From Tieghemiomyces parasiticus (taxonomy: Eukaryota > Kickxellomycota > Dimargaritomycetes > Dimargaritales > Dimargaritaceae), in assembly GCA_027575765.1 (NCBI GenBank), contig JANBPT010000592.1, positions 1 to 29,276 of the forward strand: DNA of 29,276 nucleotides. Reading direction: 5' to 3'. Within the stretch, counting starts at the first letter, position 1, and each line of letters begins with the position of its first letter. Both the position numbers and the translations under genes were made by a program. Below, piece after piece: positions 19,394 through 29,276 of the stretch. The notes beneath the pieces were generated by a model that was not told where the DNA came from, made no database searches, and saw only the letters and a list, made by a program, of their open reading frames with translations.

Positions 19394-21534
19394 ATGTCTA
19401 CCCCGAACGCCCTCGCACATGTGGACCACCAACGGTTGGCCACCCTCGCCGCTACATTGAGAAAGCGACCGGCGATTAAACTGGACTCCCCACCAACGCT
19501 GCCCCGACGGGCCAGTGTGGCCATTATCCTGCGCTTGCATACCCCCACCGGCGTCTCCCCTGCTCCACGGGCCACCCCAACGACGCTTGCGGGCCTCCTT
19601 AATGGCAAGTAACCTCGTCCAGGGGCGGACTTGCTGTCGCGTAATTATGACAGGGCACCGCCAAACGGCGAAGGTGGCCACCCGGCTCCCTCTGCCGGCT
19701 CCCGAACAACGACTTTAGAGACCCTGATCGGCTGACCTCGCTCCCTTAATAACTTCTCACTCACCGGAGTGCTCTATACAGACCCCGGCATTACCCATCA
19801 CCGGCTCGAGGTGCTGTTTATCGAGCGGGCCATTTCGACCCGGGACCGCTGGTCGGGTCAGGTAAGGCTGGCCGGTAGTGGCAATGGAGGAGAGCTGACT
19901 CTCCCCAGTGTTGTGATGCCCCTGGACGACGAGACTTCCCCCCCCGGCTGTACCCCTCGCACCAAAGCCATCCCTCCTCCTGCATCACAAATTTATTGGT
20001 GATATCCCGCCCCCCTCTTCAATCTGTGACCAACTAATCCTCGCCTTCTTATTGTGACCCATTCCCCGTAGATTGCCTTTCCCGGTGGCCGGCGGGAGGG
20101 CCAGGAGACGGACCGGCAGGCCGCCGAGAGGGAAACTTTGGAGGAAATTGGCCTGCACCTCGGCCAGCCTGAGTAAGTGCCGAGAAAACAGCAGAGGCCT
20201 ATCCCCTAACTCTCACTGGCCTCCTCCCCCCCTCCGCGACCAAACACCAGAACTAGTCCGCTGTCACGCTTGCACTGGCGCTGGCTACGCAATCGGGCAG
20301 ATATTAGCCTTGCCGATGCGCTAGGCTCCAGACGAGCTGTGACGGACGATCCACCTCCACAGTGACTACCAGTGCACTTATACCTATCTTATTTGTCCCG
20401 CATACGTGGCTTACTTTAGGTTTCTTTACCTTGGCGCCCTCGACGACCGCGGGGTCTATGGCATCTGGGGCTGGCACCGGGCGATGGTTCTCAGCCCCCA
20501 CGGTACGTTACTACGCCCGGCTTACGCTGACGAGTCGCGATAGGGCCAGTGGCGCCTACCGCTGTCACTTTCCCTTGCACACTTGGTACGACCCAGTGGT
20601 TGATTTGTACCCCAAGCCTCCCATTCATTGCCGCCCCCTTCCTTGTTACTTGATGTACTGCCTCTTCGCCAGTCTACCTCCAGCTCTCAGCACGCACACC
20701 GCCATTAAATCTGCAACCGGCCGAAGTGGCCTCGGTGCACTGGATCCCCTTGGCCACCCTGCTCCGTGGAGTTCCCGTTCCTGATCGTGCCGCTACGGAG
20801 GCCCCCTTGGCTTGGCACCCCATTAATGTTCCAGTCTCCTCGCGAGTCCCTGGCCTGGTGCACTGCCGGCGTCGCCCCTGGTTGGCATGGATTCTGGACG
20901 CCCTCACGGGTCACTTCACGTTTCCCTGCCTATCCCTGCCGCCGGTCCACCCACCCACGCTACCTGGAGGTCCGATGGACGCCAGTCTGTTCCGGATCGC
21001 AGGTTACCCGGTCGTGCCGCATCCGTTTGCCACCCCAGACGACGGTTTGCGCCTGTGGGGCCTGACCCTCTTTATGACCTCGGACTTGGTCGACATGATG
21101 TGGACAAGGCAACCGCCCCGGCCCCTCCGGGGACCCTTACCCGTCCTGGACTGGTGGGACGTGCGCCTAGCCCTGCGTCTATGGCAGCGTTGGACGGACC
21201 GACCCGTGGCGGGCCAGGTCCAGTCCCGCAGGTAAGTAGCTCTCAAACCCGGCTTATTGGCTTGCCACGATGAGTTAGCGGCGCGAGGTCCCCGCCTCCC
21301 CTAGACAACCCCTGCGTACTGACCACGAAGTGGGAACATTTGCCTCCTTTCCTTTCTTTACTGCTTAAAATCCGCTGCACTCTCCCTTCCCCTGATCACT
21401 TCATGCATAGCGGTCCCACTGCTGCCTACTTCCTGATTTTACGCCTGGCCGTCGCGGCGGCGGTCCTGGGCCGCGTGACGCTCGGCGGTTTACTAGTTAG
21501 CCGGTACTTGTCCCGCGGCTCCCGGGCGGCGTAG
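19394..21534 (+). CDS. Nudix hydrolase with C-terminal membrane segment, six exons
   Basis: Nudix enzymes hydrolyse nucleoside diphosphates linked to another moiety. Exons are 19394-19604, 19782-19861, 20072-20172, 20420-20502, 20673-21231 and 21411-21534, giving 385 aa. The Nudix box G-x5-E-x7-RE-x2-EE-x-GL is complete at residues 103-125. Just before it, VLFIERA...RWSGQIAFPGG resembles the CoA-diphosphatase subgroup motif (NUDT7/8, Pcd1), but the R-to-G spacing is one residue longer, so the substrate is open. Junctions are supported by family sequence (FLYLGALDDR, LSPHVYLQL, LQPAEVASVHWIPL, LWGLTLFMTSDL). Intron 1 is of GC-AG type (GCAAGT). The GTAACC donor four bases later would break the frame. 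The last exon encodes a hydrophobic stretch (about 348-375), suggesting tail anchoring. Intron 3 (247 nt) contains an in-frame exon-like stretch. Confidence 0.88.
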
Positions 21535-21887
21535 CTCGAAAGCCGGCCCCCCTTTTTCCATCAGTTCAGCACGTCGAACCTAGGTCCGCAATGTTGGAAG
21601 CGTCCGCTTGTCCCGTTGGTTGCACCTATTCTAAACCGAATCTTTACTAGAAGGGTAGCCATTGCCAGGGCGACCGTGAACAGTACTGTCGATCTGGCAG
21701 GGGAAGCAGTGGCAAACAAGATAGAGAGGGAGGGGGAGAGGGAGTATAGAAACACGGGGGAGGGGGAGGAGGGGAGGGGAATTGCGAGGGCTATGGGCTA
21801 TGCTCGGGGAGGGTAAAGGAAGTTATACGGGAGGTCGGCGTCAAATTACACGGGCGAGGGAGGGCAGTTAGGCGCGACAGGACCGGC
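21535..21887. other. 3' region between convergent Nudix and Rab11 genes
   Basis: This gap holds a purine tract at about 21718-21790, including a G-quadruplex-type motif at 21756-21779. No poly(A) signal of the AATAAA type is visible on either strand. Confidence 0.45.
21756..21779 (+). repeat. Potential G-quadruplex tract
   Basis: Four G runs (5, 5, 4 and 4) are separated by A, AGGA and A, within a longer polypurine strand. The position is between two convergent 3' ends. Confidence 0.6.
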
Positions 21888-22644
21888 CTAGCAACACTTG
21901 CCGCCAGACTGCTTGGACTCGTTGTCGGAGGGAACGATGATGTTGGAACCGGCGCCGGGCTGGGCCGACTCGGGGGCCGACTCGAGGGCCCTGTTGGACA
22001 CGATGCGGTAAATCTCGGTTAATATCTTCTGGAAGGCCTGCTCGACGTTGCTGGCATCGAGCGCAGACGTTTCAATGAACGAGAGACCGTTGTCGACGGC
22101 GAAGCTCTTGGCCTCCTCGGTGGGCACCGCCCGCAGGTGGCGCAGATCGCTCTTGTTGCCTACAAGCATAATCACAATGTTGCTGTCGGCGTGGTCGCGT
22201 AGCTCCTTAAGCCAGCGCGTCACATTCTCATAGGTCATGTGCTTGGCAATGTCGTAGACCAGCAGGGCACCCACCGCCCCGCGGTAGTAGGCGCTGGTGA
22301 TGGCCCGGTACCGTTCCTGACCGGCCGTGTCCCAGATCTGAGCCTTGATGGTCTTGCTGTCAACCTGAATACTGCGCGTGGCAAACTCCACGCCGATGGT
22401 TGACTTGGAGTCCAAGTTGAACTCGTTGCGGGTGAAACGCGACAGCAGGTTAGACTTGCCGACACCTGAATCGCCAATCAGCACAACTGGGGACGCGGGG
22501 GTGTGAAGATGATAAGGATGAGGATGTTAGTTGCGGAAAGTGGGACTTCACGGTCTGAACCGTGCGACGAGGGAGTAAGCATAAGTAGGAATCGGCAGGC
22601 GGCTTACCTTTGAAAAGGTAGTCGTATTCGTCGTCCTTGCTCAT
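21888..22644 (-). CDS. RAB11: Rab11-type small GTPase (Ypt31/Ypt3)
   Basis: Rab11 controls traffic from the late Golgi and recycling endosome to the plasma membrane. Exon 1 is 22644-22608, and donor GTAAGC begins a 121-nt intron with CTAAC at 22530-22526. Exon 2 is 22486-21888. The product is 211 aa. All G motifs are present: GDSGVGKS (17-24), TIGVEF in switch I, WDTAGQE in switch II, NKSD and ETSAL. The switch regions and the start [17 protein letters not shown] are typical of Rab11. The C-terminus GGKCC is a double-cysteine geranylgeranylation site. The splice in the twelfth to thirteenth codon joins K and V in the expected way. Nothing is missing. Confidence 0.97.
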
Positions 22645-24396
22645 GGTGGCTGAAGCGGTGAGTTGATGGGGAGAGAGGAAAAGAAAGTGGGGAAGAGAGA
22701 TAAGAAGGACACGGCAAGCAACGAAGGAAATGGAGAGGGTCGATGAGCAGGTGGAGTCGGCTGAAGTGGCAGGAAGTGACGAATGGCAGAGGGATGTTGG
22801 GCGGCCGAAAGCGGGATGGAGACAGATGAGGGAACGGACACCCGGCTGAGGGTGGTCGAGAGGGGGGGGTTGAGTGGGTGAGACACGGGGCCGGCACCCA
22901 GGGTCGTTCAGTATAAGAGTATAACAGGCCTACCGGTGAAGCTCTCTGGCGGGAGAAAGGGCAGAGGCAAGCGTAGACACCAGCCAGGGCGTGCGTGGGC
23001 CCGCTTTTCGCACCCCGCCAATGCTGCTGGGATGGAACGGAATGGGATTCTTTTTTTAAAAAGAAAAAGGCCCACCCACTCTCAACTCCGCCACCCGCTT
23101 CTATAGTGGCCAGCCATTCAGCGTTACATGGGCGGTCGTGCGGCGTGAAGGACCCCGCGACCGCGTCGGGCGCTCCATCGGTGCGAGGGAAGGCGCCACG
23201 CAACTGCGTTAAGGCCCACTCTCCATCTGGCTGTCGCACAGCCCGTCGTCTCGTGCTCGGTTCCCTCTACTCGTCCGTCCGTTCTTTTACGGTCGATCAG
23301 GCTCTGAACTGGCCACTGACCCCGCACGGCTGTTTAACCCGTCAAGGGACATCCAGGATAGGGAGAACAGGTGGCTTTGTCAGGGTGGAAGGTGATTAGC
23401 TAACGCCGTCTTGGCCAATATTTAACTTTGACGGTGGGTCCCATTAATTTAACCAGAGACCTGTTCATCGTCATGTTGCCCAGCTGTATATATGGCAATT
23501 GTGCGGGTGGCGGATTCAGTGACCAGAGGGTATTGGGCTGCCCACGTAGATGGTTGGATAAACCACACTAATCAATTCGATCCGGGTGCACGTCAAATCG
23601 CACAGGGTTTCAAAAAGGTCCGCTGAGGTCTTCCCTTCTGAGCCGTCTATCTTCCGTTTCCCGGTTGTCTACCTTATCGAGGAGTCACCGGGTTACCGAA
23701 ATTGACGGTACGACCGGCGGCCGCCGCCACCACTAGTCCTCCGTTCCGGTTGGATCCCTCCCTCTCACTCTAGACCTTCCATACCAGGCAGGTACCCATT
23801 TAGCACGCCAATCGCTAAACGAGCCGTGGTCCTACTACTTGGGGTGCTGTCCACTTCACATGCGCGCCATGGCGGCTATTTGCAGTGATAGACAATGGAA
23901 CGCTGTATTGTTAGTCCCCCCGAGCGCTATCAACGGACCTGAACCTGGTGCCTCCTCCCTTACAATCCGGCCGACTTGGCTGCTCGTTTGACCCGCCCCT
24001 CTCGTATCACGCGGCCCGCCTCTACCCAACCCGCGCTACAACGTACCTGGTTAGGGTGTCCCAGCACCTCGAGGTTTCCCTACTAACCGGCGGTTGAAGC
24101 CGATCCGCATTGGGCCGCCTCGCTCGCATCTAGAGTATAAATTGACCCTCCTCTGTCGACTGTACTGCTAAGAGGTCATCATTGATGAATTGCTTACGTA
24201 TCGGCATTGCTATCCACCGGGTTACCGTCACGGTAAAATCACCGCCGCCACCCTTACGCCCTTCGTATTGTGCGAACACTGCCCCCATTACACCCCTCTA
24301 GGTGTCAGCTGTTTGGTGGAGTGGCTCGCCGTACCCCTGGCTTCCTAGCCCGCCTGAACGTCCCACTGGCGGTTACCAGTGCTTACTTGAAGTACA
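22645..24396. promoter_or_regulatory. Divergent upstream region of Rab11 and the second secreted gene
   Basis: From 22650 to 22870 the + strand is purine-rich, so the Rab11 sense strand is CT-rich, as in promoters of highly expressed fungal genes. An A/T tract with self-complementary arms lies at 23048-23065. From 23400 to 24130 I see no gene. A 13-bp sequence (CACCGGGTTACCG) occurs at 23686-23698 and again at 24215-24227. A TATA box is at 24136-24141. The long ORF at 22604-23239 (-) runs through the CT-rich leader and is not a gene. Confidence 0.45.
24136..24141 (+). promoter_or_regulatory. TATA box (TATAAA) of the second secreted gene
   Basis: TATAAA lies about 260 bases before the ATG at 24397. 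With initiation near 24170 this gives a long leader, which contains the inverted repeat TTACCGT-C-ACGGTAA at 24222-24236. Confidence 0.45.
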
Positions 24397-25350
24397 ATGC
24401 TTGCAATACGGGGTATCGTCTCCTTAACCATGCTCGGGGGCTGGCTCTGCAATTTAGTGGTATGTTCGGCTAGTCAGGTCCAACCGGCAGCCTTAGCACT
24501 GGATGATTCGGTTACCAACCAAGGTTGTGTCGCCCGGCTTGAGGGACTACCCACGGAAATGGTGCAGCGGATCATGGACGGTTGCACCCACGCCGAAGTC
24601 CGTAGCCTAGTCGGCACATCACGACGGCTACGGGCCATTCATCAGGACTACTTCCGCCCAGTCCTAGCCGCCCGGGCCGATTCCCTCTGGAAACTGACCC
24701 GGGGGGACGTAGAATGGCTGATGCGGCCCTACACTGGATTTGATCGTCCGAGCACCCTGTCCCCCACCCCTAAAATATCCCTGCACCAGTACAGTCAGCT
24801 GAGGCTGGAATCCTTTCGCCATGACCACCCTCTAGTGTACTTCTTCTTCCTGGCTGGCGAGAGTGCCCTGGTTCTCGACAATCTGGACGCTCTTTGGTTC
24901 AACTCGGCCATGCGTCGACCTGGGGAGTACTGGGTGGGGCTGGGGGCCATGTGCCGCGTTGGCCACGACCTGGCCCGCGTGGCTATTTTCCGTGACCAGC
25001 TCGGTTTGCTCCGAGCAGTGCTGGGCTCCACATGGCCTTCCCTCGACCGCCACCGAAATGAGGGATGGAAACGGCGGTTGAACCTGCCGGCTCTGTACCT
25101 ATGGGCGTTGAACCTGAAGCGCCCGGCACTAGTGGCCTACCTCGCCACCCTTTTTCCCTTCAAGGACGTCTTGGTGCACCGCGTGGCTAGCGCCTGCCAC
25201 GCACTCCTGCCACAGCACCAGTGTGAACTGCCACATACATCCGACGTCACGTTCACTGCGATGGGGACCATCGAAGCCCAACAGCTTCTCCTGCTTGATG
25301 GCCCCCCACAACAACCATTTGCGGCCAATCTCTATTTGCCCTACGTTTAG
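24397..25350 (+). CDS. Predicted secreted protein with F-box-like motif
   Basis: A single exon encodes 317 aa. Residues 1-26 form a strong signal peptide (hydrophobic core 6-23, cleavage likely after VCSAS). Residues about 45-85 read as an F-box: LEGLPTEMVQRIMDGCTHAEVRSLVGTSRRLRAI, with the L-P, hydrophobic helix and S-R/L pattern of the fold. The remainder is largely helical with tryptophan- and leucine-rich stretches and no repeats I can assign (no LRR, WD or kelch pattern). It shares with the gene at 2922 a segment of form DH-(9-10 residues)-GESAL (here 143-158). F-box proteins normally act in the cytosol with Skp1, so a signal peptide in front is unexpected. Either the protein is an effector-like product or the motif only resembles an F-box. 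Confidence 0.7.
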   Translation: MLAIRGIVSLTMLGGWLCNLVVCSASQVQPAALALDDSVTNQGCVARLEGLPTEMVQRIMDGCTHAEVRSLVGTSRRLRAIHQDYFRPVLAARADSLWKLTRGDVEWLMRPYTGFDRPSTLSPTPKISLHQYSQLRLESFRHDHPLVYFFFLAGESALVLDNLDALWFNSAMRRPGEYWVGLGAMCRVGHDLARVAIFRDQLGLLRAVLGSTWPSLDRHRNEGWKRRLNLPALYLWALNLKRPALVAYLATLFPFKDVLVHRVASACHALLPQHQCELPHTSDVTFTAMGTIEAQQLLLLDGPPQQPFAANLYLPYV

Positions 25351-26602
25351 CTTATAAGGACTTTCGACCGAGGTCGCCATATCGAATGTTTTGGGAGTGG
25401 AGCCACGCGATAAGCGTAACGTCAGGCTCGCATTTTGAATCCACTCTTCTAGTATTATTGCCTGGTTTGATCGGCTGTAGCCGCCCCCGAGCACAGCCGC
25501 CTGCGTAGCCAACTTGAGATTTACGCTGCTATTTCATTATACTAGTTTACTATTATTATTATTGATAGAAAAGGTGCCGCTGTGGATCTTTCTCTCTATG
25601 TGGGTGTAACTTTACTAGTCCTTTTTTATTGAAATCCTCAACATCGTAAAGCGACAGCCTGGTATGTTCTGATATTTCAGGTAGTCCCAGGGTAGCTAAG
25701 TGCGCGTACTAGACCGCCCACCGGATGTGGCACCTGATGATGACTGGTGCCAGTTAGTGGCCTGTAAATGTTGGCCTTGACCTTACCACCCATTGATAGA
25801 ACCACTAGCGGAGATTCGCTTATTCCGAAAGGATCGGTCAACGACTTGGTTGCCTAGCATACTTGCTGGTGATGTAGGGCGACACTGGACTTCCTTTTAA
25901 GAGGATTTGTAGACTACTTGGGGTGTGTAATCCCTACCCTCCTCCCAAGCAGGGCGATGCACGTAGTGGGAGGGGGGCGTGTGACGACCAATGTACCGCG
26001 AACCGTCTCGGCTCTCCGACCTGGCGAATACCATCACCAATCGTGAATCTGCCCGTCGTGCTTGGTAAGTGTGGGTTTGTATTTGTAAGCTCGGGAAAGA
26101 GAGGAAGGTACAACTATAAGACTGCTCTGCGACCCAAGGTCCACCAATAACCTCGGATGTACCAGTAGTCTCTTAATGACTGGCTCAACCTAGCTTGGTC
26201 GTGGGCATCCAGTTCAGGAATCTCCAGATTAGGTATCCATAGGTATATATCAACAGGGTCATGTAACGGGCGGTTACCCTAGTATCTGTAGCGCAACCGT
26301 TCTATACCTTGGCCAAGTAGGAACGGGCGGCCAGCCGGGTACGCTCTACTAATGGAAGTCGCTGTACAACAAAGTAACAATTGGTAAACCAAAGAGGTTT
26401 CTGGAGTTCGAAAACAGACAATAGATAAATAAAGCCATCGGGCCTACAGGCACGTTAGGGGGGGGTCCCAAAATCGACAGAGCATCGAAAAAAAGTTAAA
26501 AACCATGAGTAAATTGGATAGCAAAAGCGCCCAGAGGGGACAAAATGAGCAGCGTATTTGAAATGTAAAGGTGGGAGCGGGGGTGTGTTATTACACATGA
26601 GG
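25351..26602. other. Gene-free stretch, 1.25 kb, between convergent genes
   Basis: It contains an ATT/TAT microsatellite near 25550-25563 and several random ORFs (for example 25923-26150, + strand). No RNA gene, TATA box or repeat stands out. AT content is higher than in the neighbouring genes. Confidence 0.4.
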
Positions 26603-29276
26603 TTACTTTTCCCCGTCCTGGCCGAAGGATACCGAGGAGCGTTTGTGCGATAGAGAATCATCAGCCGACAGGAACGGTGATCCTCGCAGGCTGGAGCTAA
26701 GTCGACTCGATTCATTGTCCAGGTCCTCGAAGCGAAGGGTGGGGTTGGGCGGCGGGTGTAGGTGGGGTTGAGTGGCGGAACCCGTCCGATCGTCGGAGTT
26801 GGCACCGTGGAAGGGTTGGTCAGACTCGACCACCCGGATTTCCAAGTACTCGGGCTCATCGTCCTCACCATTATAGTATGGGGAGGCGGTAGAGGTACGA
26901 GATCCGTGATGATTCCGCTCGGCGTCGATCGTGAGCTCGCGGACGTGCGCATAGGCGGGTCCGTCCCCGGCTTTATCGCCGTCCCGGCCCGAGGGCGCCG
27001 CCTCGGCGTCCAAGTCGTCAAGCCGCTTGACGCCGGTGATGGTGAAGGATGTAGCCTCACCGTCGGGGCGCCGCAGCTCAAGGTTCTGGCCTGATCGTAC
27101 CATAGGTAACCGGCTCACAAAATTGCCAATCACGGAGTTGTTGGTAAGGGTACGGGTGTTAAGGGCACTGCCCAGATGGAAAAGCGGGATGGTAATGCCG
27201 TGCACCAGGACCGAGCCCATCACCACGAAGGAGACGATAGGGTAAATCACATCGTAGGAGGGCGGGTTGATGTCGTGGTCTTCCATGTACCGGCGGGCAA
27301 CGGTGATGTAGTAGAGGGCGCCCACCCCGATGGGACCGAACCACCCAGCGAAGATGGCCTCACGCCATGTCTTGATGGCCGGAATAAACTTGCACAGCAG
27401 GACCAAGGCCGGTAGCCGCCTGAAAATGAGGATGCAAATGGTCGCGACGAAGAACCGCCACAGGTGCAGGTTCATGGAGGGGATATTGTACATGTGCCAG
27501 GGGATGATGGCGCCAAAGTATATGAAGAAGGTCAGGTTAAAGAGCATATCGATCACCTCCTGCAGGTGAGCCTCCTTGGTCTCCTTGCGAAACCAGTCGT
27601 CCCACGCGAAGGCGGTGCCGGCACAAAACACCGAGAGGAGGTCGTCGCTAGCGATAAGACCGACGACGCCGAGCAACAGAAGGGTCAACGCGATGCTGAA
27701 GGATAGGAATGATTCCTTATCAATTAGGCAGTGGCTCTCGGCGAGGTAGAGTAATTTTCGGGCGGCGTACCCGACCGCGGCGCCAATTACCACCGACAAG
27801 AGCACCTCGTACGCCCAAGCCAGATAGAACCACTTGCCAATGGCGGTACCAAGGTCGTTCGGGTAAATCATGAGGAAGAGGGCGAGATATAGTAAAGGAA
27901 ATCCGAGGCCTGGTGGACAATTAGGCGGGGAGATACAGGTTACAGGTGACGTTGATTGGTAAGTTGGAGGGGAGAGGGCTAAGCGACCCGCGTGAGGCCC
28001 AGATTACCCGGACGACGGTCGGTGAAAATACCAGGGGATCGGTGCAGACAGTTGGCCAGTGTAGCGGCTGGTTAACTTACCATCGTTAGAACCACTCTCG
28101 GCGGCTAAGATATTGCGCAGTCCACGAGGCACCCGTTTCTCGGCGAAGCGGCCCTTGATGACAGAGTTGGCCAGAATCTGGAGGGGGGAATAGAATGACA
28201 GGGACGTAATTGTTGTAGGGTTTTTTTGGGGGGAGGGTGAGTGGCGGGGAACGGATAGGGAACGTTCCGAGGGGCCGAGGGCGACCAATGGCTCACCACG
28301 AGTCGGTATGACCTCTGAGGCGCGGGGCCAGTAGGTAGCTTACCGGATCGGTGGGAGTGACACATGATGCAATGATAAGGGAGTCGAGCTGCGGTGGTGC
28401 CGGAACAGGTAGATCAGAGAGTAGGGTTGTGATGACGGACAATCCGTGCTCGGCAAGGGAATAGTGGTTAGTGGCCTATTTGGGGAAAGTAGTGGCAACC
28501 CTGGCAATCCCAGAGGGTGGACGAGGAAAAGCGTGGCTCCGCTGAGGCGCAGGCAGGTTGCGATATATGCAGGAACACTGCAAGGGGCTGGGGCCGGACG
28601 TAGGTATGCGATAAATAACCTGGCTACTCACCCAAGGTAATTGGAACACGAGGTGAATAATGACACCGGACACCAGCCACATGATCACCATTATCGGTAA
28701 CAGCAACATAAACATAGACTTCCACTCTTTAAAAACATAGGCTCTGGTGGGAGGCGGGGCGGTGATTAAACAGGTAGTCGGTGGTGATTGTGGTTAGTCT
28801 AGAGTCGAGCTCCGCAGTAACGAAGGGGAGGGTATGAGACATGGGTAAAGGCGGATAAATGGTGACTTACTTTGGTAATTCGATGCCGGCAGCCATCACC
28901 TATTCAAGCGGGAGGACGGAGCAAGGCGTGTTGGAGGGGGGGAGTTAGGCGAAGGAAGAGACTAGCGGGTACGAAAGGGTCATAATACCGGGATTGGAGT
29001 GTATAGAGAGACTAGGACTGGAGCGACAAGCGGTCTCGACAGCGCACGGGCGAGGGGAGAGGTCAGCTTCCACGCCAAAAAGGCATTAGCTAGATTTAGA
29101 ATGGTGCCTAGCGACCGAGCGACAGCAGGGTAACCTACCTGAAGAGCAATTACGTAGCGTGCCAGTTGTTGCGTGAAGGAATCGATATCGACGAGGTCCG
29201 TAGGGTCCATGAGCCCTATGCAGATGGGCCCGATGATGATACCAAATATCGTAGCAACCACTAGCAAAGGGAGGGT
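26603..29276 (-). CDS. NHA1: Na+/H+ antiporter, Nha1/Sod2 type, 5' end outside window
   Basis: The protein expels Na+ and related cations across the plasma membrane in exchange for H+. Six exons are visible: 29276-29139 (partial), 28899-28871, 28743-28632, 28388-28344, 28177-28081 and 27909-26603, giving 575 aa so far. The junctions are proved by fungal Nha1/Sod2 family sequence: a VMAAGIELPK-AYVFKEWKS joint, SLIIASCVTPTDP-ILANSV (with the conserved T-D-P) and AAESGSND-G (the conserved N-D acidic pair). IASDDLLSVFCAGTAFAWDDWF follows in the last exon. The hydrophilic C-terminal tail of roughly 190 residues is acidic and serine-rich, as in fungal Nha1, though much shorter than in yeast. One exon is only 29 nt. 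The first one or two transmembrane segments lie beyond the window. Confidence 0.93.

Noticed and set aside
22604..23239. 211-codon minus-strand ORF upstream of Rab11
   Set aside because: Its proline/serine-rich product is what a CT-rich promoter and leader gives when translated. It overlaps Rab11 exon 1 in another frame.
26455..27081. 208-codon minus-strand ORF overlapping the antiporter tail
   Set aside because: Alternate frame of the serine/proline-rich tail; the antiporter frame is supported by conserved sequence.

Overview
This window is nuclear DNA of a fungus. It carries STT3, TMEM115, Rab11 and an Nha1/Sod2-type antiporter, a eukaryotic tRNA-Ile with internal A and B boxes, and genes split by many short introns with GTAAGT-like donors, CTAAC branch sites and CAG/TAG acceptors. 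The many short introns, high CpG coding DNA and a CpG-starved non-genic block would suit an early-diverging (zoopagomycotan/Kickxellomycotina-like) lineage. That placement is a guess; the window has no decisive marker.

Layout. 1-74: tRNA-Ile(AAU), missing its first base. 75-2130: AT-rich, almost CpG-free non-genic block, read as a decayed, formerly methylated repeat. 2922-4856 (+): predicted secreted protein with an F-box-like motif and a coiled coil. 5816-7748 (-): M17 leucyl aminopeptidase. 8359-10500 (-): STT3. 10501-12681: gene-poor 2.2 kb. 12682-14434 (-): TMEM115-family Golgi protein, six exons. 15198-15986 (-): START-domain, PCTP-like lipid-transfer protein. 16508-16804 (-): small secreted protein. 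17580-18332 (-): four-TM protein of unknown family. 19394-21534 (+): Nudix hydrolase, six exons, one GC-AG intron, C-terminal membrane segment. 21888-22644 (-): Rab11 GTPase. 24397-25350 (+): a second secreted protein with an F-box-like motif. 26603-29276 (-): Na+/H+ antiporter, 5' end beyond the window.

Functional view. The conserved core genes serve the secretory and membrane system (N-glycosylation, Golgi, recycling endosome, lipid transfer, ion homeostasis), but they are ordinary neighbours, not an operon. The accessory part is the predicted secretome: two signal-peptide proteins with F-box-like motifs that also share a GESAL motif, and one small two-cysteine secreted protein. All three have a clean TATA box, which I did not find in front of the core genes. 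The two F-box-like secreted proteins are the best candidates for something undescribed.

Exon coordinates were worked out by hand from splice signals, reading frame and family conservation, with no alignment or RNA evidence. They are firm where conserved motifs cross the junctions (aminopeptidase, TMEM115, Nudix, Rab11, antiporter) and tentative for the first secreted gene.
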